Assembly (NCBI GenBank): GCA_013368325.1
Contig: JAACJK010000164.1
Span: forward strand, 806,001 to 870,000
DNA length: 64,000 nucleotides
Direction: 5' to 3'
Source: Ephemerocybe angulata
Lineage: Eukaryota > Basidiomycota > Agaricomycetes > Agaricales > Psathyrellaceae
Shown here in pieces: positions 1 through 11,450 of this stretch. The notes beneath the pieces are model-generated. The model had not been told where the DNA came from, did no database searches, and saw only the letters and a list, made by a program, of their open reading frames with translations. The position numbers were made by a program, and so were the translations under genes. Each line of letters starts with the position of its first letter. Positions within the stretch are counted from its first letter, which is position 1.

Positions 1-578
1 GTTCCCGGGACAACATCCGAGGGAGAGGTGACGCTTGCGAGAATTACGATGCCTCCATGTCCTCCCAGCCCGCCTTTCCCGCCGTTCCCTCCTTTTCCAC
101 CAGTCTTCTCGATATACGGCGGGAATGGGTAGGGTGTTCGTCCAAGAGGTATCGGCCACACGTCTTCAACCCCAATATCGTGACCCCGGCCCCCAGATCC
201 TCCGTTTCCACCATCGCCACCCCCCACGTCGACCTGCCACCTGCCACTGACCACTTCCGCGACGACCTTGACCTCACCACCCCTCAACCCATCAACTCCC
301 TGACCTCCTTCAAGTCCCTGAATCGCGTCTCGGCGGCCATTCGCCCCATCACCGCCGTTCGCTCCACTGGGCCCATGATTGTAAAGGACTGCATTGTTCG
401 AGATGTTGTACTCAACCGCATAGATCTCGAGGTTTACTCCCTTGAGGTTGTACGTGGCAGGGAGAGTAACCTGGCGAGCGATGAGGCGGAGGGTGTCGCC
501 TCGTTTGAGGCCAGCAATGTAAGGGAAGTTGGAAGTGATGCTGATAGCATCCCGAATGATTTGGACTGTTCGTGGCAT
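1..578 (-). CDS. Glycine-rich repeat protein, 5' part (runs off left edge)
   Basis: An uninterrupted frame runs from an ATG at 578 to the window edge (192 codons seen, no stop). The N-terminal ~65 residues look beta-rich (GDTLRL, VNLEIYAVEYNIS). Glycine-rich runs follow (GANGGDGANG, GGGDGGNGGSGGRG, GGKGGNGGKGGLGGHGG) with linkers such as VEDVWPIPLG. The pattern is not a strict collagen Gly-X-Y. I do not recognise a named family. The neighbouring pseudogene at 1114-3412 shows what the missing C-terminus probably looks like: a long helical, coiled-coil-like region. About 160 bp upstream of the ATG is also shared with that copy. No signal peptide is visible. An unseen upstream exon is possible. 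Function unknown. Confidence 0.7.
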   Translation of the reverse strand, partial: MPRTVQIIRDAISITSNFPYIAGLKRGDTLRLIARQVTLPATYNLKGVNLEIYAVEYNISNNAVLYNHGPSGANGGDGANGRRDAIQGLEGGQGVDGLRGGEVKVVAEVVSGRWQVDVGGGDGGNGGSGGRGHDIGVEDVWPIPLGRTPYPFPPYIEKTGGKGGNGGKGGLGGHGGIVILASVTSPSDVVPG

Positions 579-1113
579 GGGGATGGAGCGTGCTTATGGG
601 GTATTGAATGGCTTTCAAGGAAGACAGAAAGCTTCCCTATTTGAAGGAATGCTGAGGCAAGCCAGCAGCGACATGGGGCTCGGAAAGAGTCAAGCACCGA
701 TTTTGCGAGTTGCCTGTCCTCGCTTAACTTGACGGGAGTGCCCTGGCGCCCTGAGCTCAACATAGCTCACTGACATCCGCCACTGGCCAGGAAAAAGAAC
801 TTGAAGGCGGCCAGAGGCAGCCGTGAATTCGAGCCGTCTGTCATCGTTTTCTAGAATGGCAAGATGGAATAGCAACTCACACGAAAGCATTTGAATATGG
901 GCAGGGCAGGGCGCTATTGCCTACAAGCTTCACCTCGGTCGACTTCCCATTTCTTAGGTACACAATCCCGTGTATTCGAAGAAGTAGGTATAGTGTCAAT
1001 GGACTCTTTCGATATAGAGTGCATACGGCATGAACAATTAAACTACAGGGGTTGGAAGGCAATCGGGACGTTCGTACGAAGAAGCGACACTACCTCTTTA
1101 CCTCTAAAAACAT
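579..1113. other. Intergenic: duplicated upstream block
   Basis: About 580-740 (read on the minus strand) resembles 3414-3595 upstream of the pseudogene, including a shared CTTCAAATAGGGAAG. The likely promoter was therefore duplicated along with the gene. The rest, next to the pseudogene stop at 1114, shows nothing I can name. Confidence 0.5.
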
Positions 1114-3412
1114 CTACTCTGAAGGCAGATCGGCACCCCACTCCCTGTCCATGAATTGGTATCCAAAACAAACTTCAATATTCTTCAACCCGTCGAAGGT
1201 TGGATGATGCTCCTCAAACTCGCTTTTGGGGATGGTGATAGTGTAGAGACCACCAATACCCATCCCCCACAGCGGCGAGCTGCGAGGCGCATCGAGGGGC
1301 GGGGATGCATCGAGGTCCAACCCGTTGGTGCGCAGAGGGGTGATAGAAGCCGGGATAATTTCGTGGCGAGTATGCAGGATCGTCTGGCGGATGGTTCCGC
1401 TGCTCATCCGTTCCGAGTAAAGGCTGCTATGCTCGAGCTTGCAAGATACCAGATCGCCTTCTCCCGTAGCCCCAACAAAGGAGATGCTTGGATCTTGGTG
1501 CGGTACCGCTGTTGAGCGAGGGTGGCCGCGTCGAACATGAATGTTAAGGTGAAGGTCGAACGGAAGGTATCGAGGTCCGCTGGATCGGTGAAGGCAAGGC
1601 GACGAATATCTTTGAGAAGGGGGCTGCTAAAATACGTCTGGTATGTTTTCCACATTTCCGTGGGGTCGAGGAGCCTGGTGAACGATTTCTGATATGAGGT
1701 AGCCAGAGTAGTGACATGGGCGGACGGGTCGAGCAGATAGTCCGCCTCGAGATCAGGGTTGACACGGCTGACGTCGCAGAAAACGTGCTGGGTCTGGTCC
1801 TTGAGGAGGTAAATTTCGACGGACCGCTGGGCGCGAAAGGCGAAGCCCAGAAGAATATCGACCTTGGAGAACGCCGCTTGGATAACTTTGAGCCCTGCCT
1901 CCCTCACAATCTCCTCCGTCAATCCTGTCCGAGCGATCGACGCTTCGTGGAAAGCCCGTAGGGCCCTTTCGGAAACCAGGTTCTGTTCCAACGCCCTCGT
2001 CTTCATCTGCGCCCTCTTGAGCTCCTGCTGCTTCAGCAAGTGCTCATACACCAGCTCTGCCCCCTTTAACAGGAGATCCATCAATGCGCCGTTGTCCGCC
2101 GTCCTCGCTCGCTTGATCACGGCGATGATGTTCTGCAGATTGGTGACCTTCCTCTCGGACTGATCCAAAATCCCACTCGAGTCCTTCTTGACCTTGTTGT
2201 GCTTGTCCAGGACTGCCTGTCGTGTTTCATCTTCCCTGTCGTCCATCATGACTTTGACCATCGGTGAAACATTGCCGTAGATCGTCTTGCCAAGGGAGAG
2301 GACGCTCGGAACCATGGCGATAAGACTGGCTCCCCCAGCCGGGACTGCCGCTGCCACTGCCATGATGGCAACCCCGATGTCCTTGACGCTCCCAGCTATA
2401 CCTCCAAAGGCCAGAGGTTCCTTCATCTCCTCATTCGCCGCTTCAATCTGCCGCCTCACTTCCTCCATAACCCCCTCTACATCCTTTATCGCCTCGCCTA
2501 GATCCTTCTCGGTTTGCCTGGATATCTCGAGGTTCGATGTGACATTCTCGATTCGCACGTCGCATTGTGCCCTCTGACCTTTGAACACTTCTTGGAAGCC
2601 TTGAAGGTCGGTCGCCTTGAGGAGAGTTGCGTTTCCAATGCTCGGGATTGAGGCGACTCGCGGCCTGGAACTCGTCAACAGCCAGTCCAATGTAGTGGTC
2701 ACGATCGGTGGCTCCGGGGACATAGCTTCTGAAGTAAAATTCGCCAACAGTGTGCCGGTACCTCGCCCACTCGTGTGCGAAGGGCTCCGACGCGATTAAA
2801 GCCCAGAATTCAACGTACGTGAGCGTTGCGGTCCTCAACTCCCCTCCCGATCCATCCATTCCGTCCCCCCCTCTATCTCCAGGGTACCCCGGAGGTCCCT
2901 GACGAATTTCGGGATTCACCTTATGTAAATGGTCGAGGTGTTGCTGTGATAGTAACACTTGAAATAGTTACGATCCCTCCCTTACCTCCCAGCCCGCCTT
3001 GTCCCCCTCTCCCTCCATTTCCCCCAGTCTTCGTGATAAACGGTATCGACGGCCCATAGTAAGGGATTGGCCACACCTTTTCGATTCCAATGTCGCGCCC
3101 CCTACCACCAGATCCCCCGGTTCCACCATCTCCGCCCCTTACATCGACCCGCCACCCACCGGTAAAATCACTTGCGCGACGACCTTCACCTCACCCCCGT
3201 TTAACCCAGTGCCTCCTTGACCTCCTCCAAGTCCCTGCATAGCATCTTGGTGGCCTCGCGCCCCGTTGCCGCCGTTCCCCCCGGCGGGCCCACGGTTGTA
3301 AATGGCTGCATTGTTCAAGACGGAGGGTGTCACCCCGTTGGAGGCCTGCAATGTAGGGGAAGTTGGGCGTGATGCTGATAACGTCTCGGATGACTTGGAC
3401 TGTTCGTGCCAT
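1114..3412 (-). pseudogene. Decayed paralogue of the glycine-rich repeat gene
   Basis: The ATG at 3412 starts a protein whose first ~32 residues match the left-edge gene (ARTVQVIRDVISITPNFPY against PRTVQIIRDAISITSNFPY). A deletion of about 83 bp then shifts the frame near 3315. A 2-bp insertion near 3160 shifts it back, but the start frame already meets a stop at 3191. A further in-frame TAA lies near 2925, and homologous-looking frames change again near 2640 and near 1480. The rest is readable in pieces: glycine-rich repeats, a block with HEWARYRHTVGEFYF, then about 350 residues rich in helix and heptads (EKDLGEAIKDVEGVMEEVR), and a final piece with LEHSSLYSERM and IEVCFGYQFMDREW. The breaks could partly be assembly errors, but five in 2.3 kb favours a pseudogene. 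Splicing around one or two of them cannot be excluded. Confidence 0.65.
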
Positions 3413-3953
3413 GCTTAGAGAATAAGGAGTCGTTGTGATGTTAGAGGGTCGTCGAAAAAGGACAAAAGCCTTCCCTATTTGAAGGGATGCGGAGAGAGGG
3501 TGCCGCGAACATTGTGCGGCAGCGGCATGGGTTCGGGGCAACTCAAGCACCGAATGTTCAAGCTGCCTATCCTCGCTTACCTTGACAGGCTTGCCCCTGG
3601 TACCCCTGGGGCCTGCATCTGCTGGCCGTGAAATCCAGTCACCAACTAGTATGCCGACCCATGCCGCCATCCCTATCCAGATCTTGAAAGACTGAGGCTG
3701 TCAATTTTTGTTCATGCGCCTCTGGCTCCCGGTGCATATTACGAGTCTTACGACCATCTAAGAAAACCGCCGAGGAGTGAGATGTTACGAGCGAGGTGAA
3801 GGCGATATGTATCAGCCTGGGCGCGCTCTCCTGCTCGGCTGGATATGCAAAACGGTAGATTGCACTCAGTCCTCTAGGACGATCTCGGTAGATCAAAGGG
3901 AAGATAAATAAGGTAGTTCACGAACCAAATACGAATGGACTTTCGAAAGTTTT
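3413..3953. other. Intergenic: upstream of pseudogene, 3' side of HAT1
   Basis: The left third is the duplicated promoter-like block shared with 580-740. It contains GGTAAGCG, a good splice-donor match, where the intact copy has GTTAAGCG. An open stretch upstream reads GPRGTRGKPVK, so a short first exon was considered but cannot be shown. Nothing else is seen up to the HAT1 stop. Confidence 0.4.
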
Positions 3954-5780
3954 CTAGCTGACCAGCGCCAAGATACGGTGGTAATCCTCCTTCACGCTCT
4001 GGAAGGTTTCCTCGAGCTTGTCATGGCGTTCCTCTTTCTCCATCTGAGCCAGAATTTCCTGTAGACCAACTAAAGTGAGTTCCAACCCTACGAAAAAGAC
4101 TTTGGGGGGCGCACAAAATTGAAACGGTAGAGCCGCTCCTTGACCTGAAGACGGTAAGCTCTCATCGTCCTCGGGTCCGAGATGTCCATCTTGAAAAGAA
4201 TCAACATCTCCACCAGGCGTTGGAATTGACGCTAAACGCAGCCCATTTCAACTTCTACAACTTCTACTTCAGATAGGAGGAGGGAGAGCGTACCAAGGCG
4301 ATTTTCAAATCCTTTCTCCACTTCTCTAGCCAAGCTTTGTCGCTTGGAGGGACGATCTTCCCTTTGGCTTGAACTTTTGCCACTCCACCGCGGCCACTGC
4401 GACCTGCCTTACCGACACCGCCCACACGTCCGCCACCGTATGTGACGGCTTCCCCGAAGGCTTCCTCCATGAATTGGGGGTTGTTCAGAAGCATGATGAG
4501 GTCGTTCTTGTCTCTGAGATCTTCGAACGCCTCGGCGGGGTCTTCAACTGTGAGCTCGGCAATTGTAGGTTGCGAGACAACGTAGCGGTATATTGAGTTG
4601 TAAAGTTCGGCTAGAGCACATGTCAATCCCATTGATGGCCTGAAGTAGAGGGAGATATTGATACTCACAGCCATGGCCGCCGCGTTGATAGGGAGGAAGA
4701 ATGACGAATTGGCTAGGTGTGTCGTCAGTATTTACATGAAATGTGTGGAGGTTGGTGGGTCTACCTGAGTCGTAGTCGGGTCTTTTCTGGGAAGCAGTAG
4801 AATGGGTACAATGAAGAGTACCCTACGAAGTGGTAAGTCGCGGTGTGGGGAGCTGATCTCCGCTTTCGTTTCTCGAAACTAAATACACACGTTAGCTTCT
4901 TCACCAGGCAAAAGACCTTGAAAGCCTCACAGGACGGCGAACTCCCAAGTATCTTCCTCCTCTTGAATGTATGAACCACCCTCAATGTAGAGGAGGATGA
5001 ACAACTGCATTCTTCTGTGATATTCTCGGAATCCCGGGGTGTTCCAATTGGTCTAGAAGACAAGTAAGCTTAGGCACCTCTATAGCTTGAACAATGACGC
5101 ACATGGTAGACCTCAAACTCAATAACGTCTTCACTCGTGGCATCTAACGACTGGGCGTTCGCGCTTCCCTTGCCTTTCCCTTTGGCCCCAGGCGACGGTC
5201 GCGTATACGAGTGAATCAGTTGGCCAGAGGGGCGGAATGATGTGGCATCCTCGTCGACACGTTTGAGGAATTCAGCTTCGTCCGTGAGGTAGTCTGCGCG
5301 AGTGTGAGAAGTGGCACTCTGAGCCTGTTGGAGGAACATACCTTCGGGTATGAATTCTGATAGTGTTGCTTGTACATCGTCGGTTGTCGAGGCAGCAAGC
5401 TTTTCAGCGTACTCGACGGACAAGTACTGAGCTAATGATCCTGAAGCGAACCTCAACTAGCTACTGGTTAGCCATTGGACACGCATGAAAGGTTTGGAAC
5501 TCACGTCAATACGCAAGTCCTTGTATCCATAGATCTTTTCGTCTTCGCCGAATATCTACAGTTTAGAGATTAGATGGAGAAAAGGACATGTCAAGACCTG
5601 CATACAGGGTATGTGAATCCCGGGTGAAATCCTTCGTAGCTGTCTTCCTCTCCCAGGCTTTCTGTGTCCTCCTTTGCTCTTACTATCTGCTCTAAGCATC
5701 TGTTACGACCAAGTGCAGACATACTACTCACTGAGAGAGAGGTTCAGGGCTTCATTGGAGTCTGTTGTCCAGTCTGCCAT
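3954..5780 (-). CDS. HAT1: Histone acetyltransferase type B catalytic subunit
   Basis: Hat1 acetylates newly made histone H4 (Lys5/Lys12 in the family), normally with a WD40 partner. Ten exons: 5780-5732, 5691-5606, 5555-5505, 5456-5103, 5052-4931, 4878-4765, 4712-4669, 4610-4294, 4231-4115, 4058-3954; 1359 nt, 452 aa. The N-terminal Hat1 domain shows GFTYPIFGEDEKIYGYKDL and RFASGSLAQYL. The GNAT core shows YHFVGYSSLYPFY, then the acetyl-CoA loop QRGGHGSELY, then AELTVEDPAEAFEDLRDKND with the acidic residues expected at the active site. The C-terminal helical tail is complete (RLVEMLI...YRFNFEILAQMEKEE). Length fits fungal Hat1. It is head-to-head with the CoA-transferase gene across 399 bp. 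Confidence 0.93.
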
Positions 5781-6179
5781 AGCTAGGAATGTTGTGTTGG
5801 TGGTAAGCAATTACGACCAGTTGGACCGAGCACCGCGTTCGACGCGTTGTTTGGCATTGATGTCCATTGGCTTTAGCGGGATGGCGGAGCGACGGCGACG
5901 GACGTCGTCCACTAACTACTCTACACCCAAGAATGCATTCTATCGGATGATATATTACCCATATAGACGTTTTGTCGCTCGTTCGTGGAAAAGGAAGTGT
6001 TGAAACGGGAGGATGATGACAGTTGGCTCTAGGATCCGGTGTGCCGGTTAAGAAGGCCCCCAAGTTTCTAACTTCCACGTTTCGGTAGTCCCTGCACTTC
6101 CCTGCAGTGCTCTACTGACTTGATAGGTTCGCGCGCAGCCAACAAGAGTCGTTATCCCTCTCCCTTTCCTGTTGTGAGG
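5781..6179. promoter_or_regulatory. Shared divergent promoter, HAT1 / CoA-transferase
   Basis: A 399 bp gap separates two divergent start codons. No clear TATA box was found. Both genes are housekeeping, so a TATA-less bidirectional promoter is the simple reading. Confidence 0.4.
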
Positions 6180-8312
6180 ATGTTCAGCATACGGATTTCC
6201 AGGACGTATCTCCGAGGTACCACTGCATGCAAGCTCTCTGGCAGCGTCAGGTACTACAGCATCGCAGTCGATAACCATACCCCTAAGAAGTCGAAGGTTT
6301 GGGCGTCGGCGGATGAGGCCGTCAAGGATATAAAGTCGGGGGATGTGCTGCTATGTGCAGGTGAGTCCCTGTCTCATGCTCTCGGCGCGTCCTGGATCTC
6401 ATAGTCATGTTCCTACAGGATTCGGTGCTGCAGGAATTCCAGGTACCATCTACGAGCCTGCTTCTATATGGATTCCCCTCACCTAACTTCTAGACACGCT
6501 CCTCGGGGCCCTCGCTAAGCGGAAGGATGAAGTCACGAACTTGACTGGTGTATCGAACAACGCTGGGAACTATGATTCTGGGCTGGGTATGCTTCGGTAA
6601 CATTCTATACGCAAATCTTCCCCTCATTCATCGACCTCAACAGATAAGTTGCTGAACACCAACCAACTGGGCAAGATCATTGCCTCCTACCCCGGAAGGT
6701 ATTCATCCCACCCCCACATTCCTACATCCAATTACTAAGCGCCTATTCTTTCGCAGTAATAAGAACTTCGAGTCCCGATTCCTCACGGGCAATATCACCT
6801 TGGAACTCACTCCTCAGGGGACCCTTGCTGAACGTCTCCGCGCACACGCCGCCGGTATCCCGGCATTCTTCACGCCTACTGGCGCATCCACCGCCATTGA
6901 AGAGGGTTCGATCCCTCAAAGGTACAATGAGGGCGGGGCTAAGAACGGGATTGCTATCCCGGGTATCCCGAAAGAAGCCCGAGAGATCAATGGCAGGAGA
7001 TACGTCTTGGAAACTGCCCTTGCAGGAGACGTCGCCTTTATTCACGCGTGGAAAGCTGATGAGGCTGGTAATGTTGTGTTTCGGTAAGCCGAGAGCTTGC
7101 TAGTCCGGAAGTGCTCTTATCTAACACAATGTGCTTATGTGCTTTAGGTATGCGTCCAATAACTTTAGTACTGTAATGGGCAAGAACGCGAAGCTCACGA
7201 TTGTTGAGGTTGACTACTTTTTCTACTCCACACCTTGCCAGTCATCTTATCTCATTGATTTAGGCCGAGCACATTGTCCCAGCAGGAAAACTCTCCCCGA
7301 ACGCCATACACCTTCCCGGAATTTACGTCGACCGAATTGTCAAAGCGACTGTTCCCAAACACATCGAAATCGTCACGCTCGCCTCCTCTGGCGAGAAGAA
7401 AACAGAACTCGCACCAGAGAAAGCCGCTGCACTCGCTATCCGCCAACGTATAGCCAGACGCGCTGCGAAGGAGATCAAGGACGGGTATTACGCCAACCTC
7501 GGCATCGGTATTCCAACCCTCATTCCGGAGTACCTTGAACCTGGGGTCAGTGTTTGGTGGCAGAGTGAGAACGGTATCTTAGGTATGGGGCCATATCCCA
7601 CCGAAAAGCAGCTCGATGCGTAAGTCGCTCTTGAAGTTGAAAGTTTCCTTGCTGGAGACATACTAACCATGAAATCGTAGGGATCTTATCAATGCTGGCA
7701 AGGAGACGGTTACACTCATACCCGGTGCCTCTGTCTTTGGTGAGCTACTGCGCGGCTTGGATAGGCTGTGTTATTAATTCAAAATAGATTCAAGCGAATC
7801 TTTCGCTATGATCCGTGGAGGCCATGTTAACGTCGCAGTTCTTGGCGTAAGTGTCTCGCCCTTCTCTCGATCTCAATACCAATTAATGTGCATTCGCCAG
7901 GCCATGGAAGTCTCTCAAGCCGGTGATATCGCCAACTTCATGATCCCTGGAAAGCTCCTCAAAGGTCAAGCTTCCCCCTCCCTTAAATATGCTCCTTGCA
8001 TTAACGCGATACATTACAGGAATCGGAGGCGCTATGGACCTTGTCTCCAACCCCGATAAGACGAAGGTTATCGCCGTCCTCGAGCACTGCTCGAAGAAGG
8101 GCCAGTCGAAGGTCCTCAAGACCTGCTCTCTGCCGTTGACGGGCGCCAGGGCGGTCAGCACTATCATCACTGAACTCGCTGTATTCGACGTTGACCGTGT
8201 TGCTGGCGAGCTCGAGCTCATTGATCTGGCTGAGGGTGTCACTGTTGACGAGGTTCGCGCTAAGACGGATGCGGACTTCAAGGTTAGGAGTCATTTGGGA
8301 ACGTTCGCTTAG
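6180..8312 (+). CDS. Succinyl-CoA:3-oxoacid CoA-transferase, mitochondrial
   Basis: SCOT-type enzyme: moves CoA from succinyl-CoA to acetoacetate (or acetate) in the mitochondrial matrix. Eleven exons: 6180-6360, 6419-6442, 6494-6586, 6644-6698, 6757-7083, 7148-7208, 7264-7619, 7681-7739, 7788-7846, 7901-7964, 8020-8312; 1572 nt, 523 aa. The first ~30 residues are basic and hydroxylated ([13 protein letters not shown]...VRYYS), a good import signal. The alpha half shows [13 protein letters not shown] and [19 protein letters not shown]. The beta half shows [11 protein letters not shown] and [10 protein letters not shown], whose Glu (about residue 349) is the catalytic CoA-thioester residue. 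Length matches the family. The C-terminus ([14 protein letters not shown]) is less typical. A splice inside AAGGTTAGG at 8281-8289 could give another tail. Confidence 0.93.
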
Positions 8313-8945
8313 ACTAGGTTGGAGGCGCATCCGAATACTATACAGGAAGGAAGAACTCATTGAGCAATGTATGTATATCCTGGGCTATGGCACGAAGAGA
8401 TACTTTCCCTTGATTGTTAGGTTGCTTGAGGACTGGTCAGGTCCTCCATAGGCGCAATCGAAATGGTGGAGGCACTCAGGAATAGCCATTTCCTCCCGTC
8501 CCAACATCATCATAATAGTATCATGCTACTGTCTATTGAGCCTACTTCCTGAGTTCCAGCGACAACAAAAGCCACTTCTTCAAGTACCGCGATGGCATAA
8601 CATGCCGCTGGAAGGTGATGGGGGCGCACGGATAACCTGTCAGTCTGACCCTCCTGTTCGTCGATCGCAGGTGTCAGGAGAAGGCGTTCGGACCTATTGG
8701 GCGGTGGGCGACGTTCAGTATTGGGATGGGGACGAGGAGAGGGAAGCATAGATCCGCATTGGTAACCTTTTGCGCCACTCGTGTGTGGGATGCACAGTAG
8801 AGTTAGCAGTGCGTTGTGGCTCTAGCGGGATGTTCGCTGGATTTAAGCGCGCGTGGTCACGACCCGTGCACGCGGAGGCTGTGCTATATTTAGCGCTCAG
8901 CGTTGTCTGCGGCTCAGCCACGAGCCTCCTTGACTCTGTACACAC
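8313..8945. other. Intergenic: promoter of Hsp70-like gene
   Basis: A TATATTTA at 8885-8892 lies 54 bp before the next ATG and could be its TATA element. No other feature is evident in the 633 bp. Confidence 0.35.
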
Positions 8946-11450
8946 ATGTCGGAAACACGAACGCCCTATGCTGGCTCGCGGCGCAAGCTCGTTCTTGCTT
9001 TCGACGTGGGAACGACTTATAGTGGCATCTCATACACGTATGTTCTCCTGTTGTTGCCAACTTTGAGGGGGTGACTGAGTGCTGTGGTGTCGTCTAGGAT
9101 ATTGGATCCTGGGCATGTCCCTGAGGTTAAGGGTGTGACTAGGTATGTCTGGATCCCTTGCAAACTGGAAACTGACGTTGATGATTTCATGCCACAGGTT
9201 CCCTGCCCATGAACAGATTAGCGGTGCCTCCAAGATCCCCACAATCATCTACTACGATAAACATGGGAACGTCTGCGCAGTAGGCGCAGAAGCTATGCGA
9301 GAGGGCATATTCGAGCAAGCAGAAGATGAGGGATGGATCAAAACCGAATGGTGAGCGCCTTTCCTCTTACTAACTCCCTCCTCCCCTCTGTGGCAGGGAG
9401 AGGCGACGGTTGTGCCGATGCTGACCCCATGCGTCCGTCTTTCATCCCTGAAGGTTCAAGCTCCACATCCGCCCCAGGACAGATGCTTCGGGGCAAATTG
9501 CAGCTCAGATACCCCCTCTACCCCTTGACAAGACTGTTGTTACTGTCATGGCCGACTTCTTGGCCTACCTTTTCCAATGCGCCGCCACTTTCATCCAGGA
9601 TACCCATGCGAACGGTCGTGATCTGTGGGACAGCGTGAGGAACGAGATCGACTTTGTTCTCTCTCATCCAAACGGATGGGAAGGATTTCAACAGACGCAG
9701 ATGCGAGAGTCGATGGTGAAGGCAAACTTAATTCCCGATACTACACAGGGGCATGCTCGAGTCTCCTTTGTGACCGAGGGTGAGGCAAGCTTGCACTTCT
9801 CTATCGAGAATGGCCTTCCTGCCAGCGCGTTGCAGGTATGCGACTTTCTTCCCAAGAGAAACAGCTCGGTGGGCTAACATCCGCTTTCAGAAAGGAGAAG
9901 GGATCGCAATCGTCGACGCTGGAGGTGGCACTGTGGACATGAGCGCATACAGTCGGTACGCCGGTGGGGACGGAGAACCTTCGACCTTCAAAGAAATCGC
10001 ACCACCTCAATGTACGTTATGATCCTTCGTCAAGGTGGTTTACGCTTATCCATGAGGACAGGTCACTTCCAAGGATCTGTCTTCGTCAGCATCCATGCAA
10101 GGATGTTCCTTGAAAGTGAGTTCTGCATCTGCAGTGCAGTTTAACAGCCCTCTGATTGGAGTGGCAGGCTACCTTGCGGAATCGGACTTTGTTGATGACT
10201 TGGACCACATCGTCCGCTGCTTCGACAAGACGACGAAGGTTAGGTTCAGCAGCGATTCCCAGCCTCAGTATATCAAGTTCGGATCTACTCGTGACAATGA
10301 CGCAAGCTGCAACATTCGGTTCGGCCAGCTAAAGCTTACTGGAGAGGATGTGGCTGCCTTCTTCGATGGGTCTGTGAAGTGCATTGTCAATGCGGTGAAG
10401 GAGCAAAAAGGCATGGCACATAAACCTATACATGTACGTTGTCCGTCGCTACCTGGAGTCATCTACGGGCGCTCATCTACGCACACAGTACGTCGTGCTT
10501 GTCGGAGGCTTTGCTGCCAATGACTGGCTCTTCGCAAAAGTAGAGGAGGGACTAAAGTCTGAAGGCGTCACCGTCATTCGACCAGAGAATCATGTGTAAG
10601 CTGTTACTTCCCCTAGATGAGCTGCCGGCCTCTAACATGCCCTGACAGCAACAAGGCAGTCTCCGACGGCGCCATATCGTTCTATCTGGACCATCATGTC
10701 ACAACTCGAGTGTCAAAGTTCACATATGGACAATTCCGCACAGCTTTCTATGAACCCAAAAACCTGGACCACCTGCAACGCAAGGAGAAGACTTACACTT
10801 GCGCCTCTGGAGAGACGCTGGTGCCTGACTTCTTTGCGGTCATCTTACCGAAGGTCCGTAGTCTTTACTACCCCACACCCTCTGCGATAACGAACAAAGA
10901 TAATCAGAACACGCAAGTTCAAGAGGGCAAAGAGTTCCGTCAGGGCTTTGGGCTCCGGTCCGAGAAGAAATCCGACATTCAGAAGGTCACCTCCAACGTG
11001 TGGGCGTACCAAGGGACCAAGGCGAACATAAAGTGGAAGGACCAAGACCCAAGTACGTTTTCGCTCTCTCCAAGCTTTGTGTACTCCTTAATGAGCATCG
11101 TACAGCCATGTTCACGAAGCTTTGCACGGTTGAGATGGATCTTGGGCACGTCCCTCTTTCTCCTCGCCCCAAGACCAGTGGTACGGGGACCTTCTATTAC
11201 CTGGGATACGACCTGGTCCTGTTCTTTAGCTCGGTCGAGATGAGGGCGCAGATTGCTTGGGAGGAGAACGTGCGTTTCTGAGTTGCTATACTGCTGATTA
11301 ATGGACTAATCTAGTGCTTTACCTTTGCAGGGTATCGAGAAGAGGTAAGATTCCATTCGCCCCACGATTTAGACAGCCTGTTTCTGACCAGGATTGATTT
11401 ACAGGAGCCCTGCCAAGATCGTTTACGACCCAGATATTACTGCGGATTGA
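8946..11450 (+). CDS. Hsp70-like (HSPA12-type) actin-fold ATPase
   Basis: Thirteen exons: 8946-9037, 9098-9142, 9198-9350, 9454-9835, 9891-10011, 10062-10115, 10168-10433, 10489-10595, 10649-10853, 10908-11052, 11106-11269, 11331-11344, 11405-11450; 1794 nt, 597 aa. All three nucleotide-binding motifs of the actin/Hsp70 fold are present: phosphate-1 AFDVGTTYSGISY near residues 18-30, phosphate-2 VDAGGGTVDMSAY, and the adenosine motif LVGGFAANDWL. It lacks a normal Hsp70 substrate-binding domain and lid. The C-terminal ~200 residues are beta-rich and end in KIVYDPDITAD. This fits the HSPA12A/B-like family that is expanded in mushroom genomes. Client and role unknown. Exon 4 uses a CTGAAG acceptor at 9453; the nearer AG at 9396 would give a stop. 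Confidence 0.88.
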
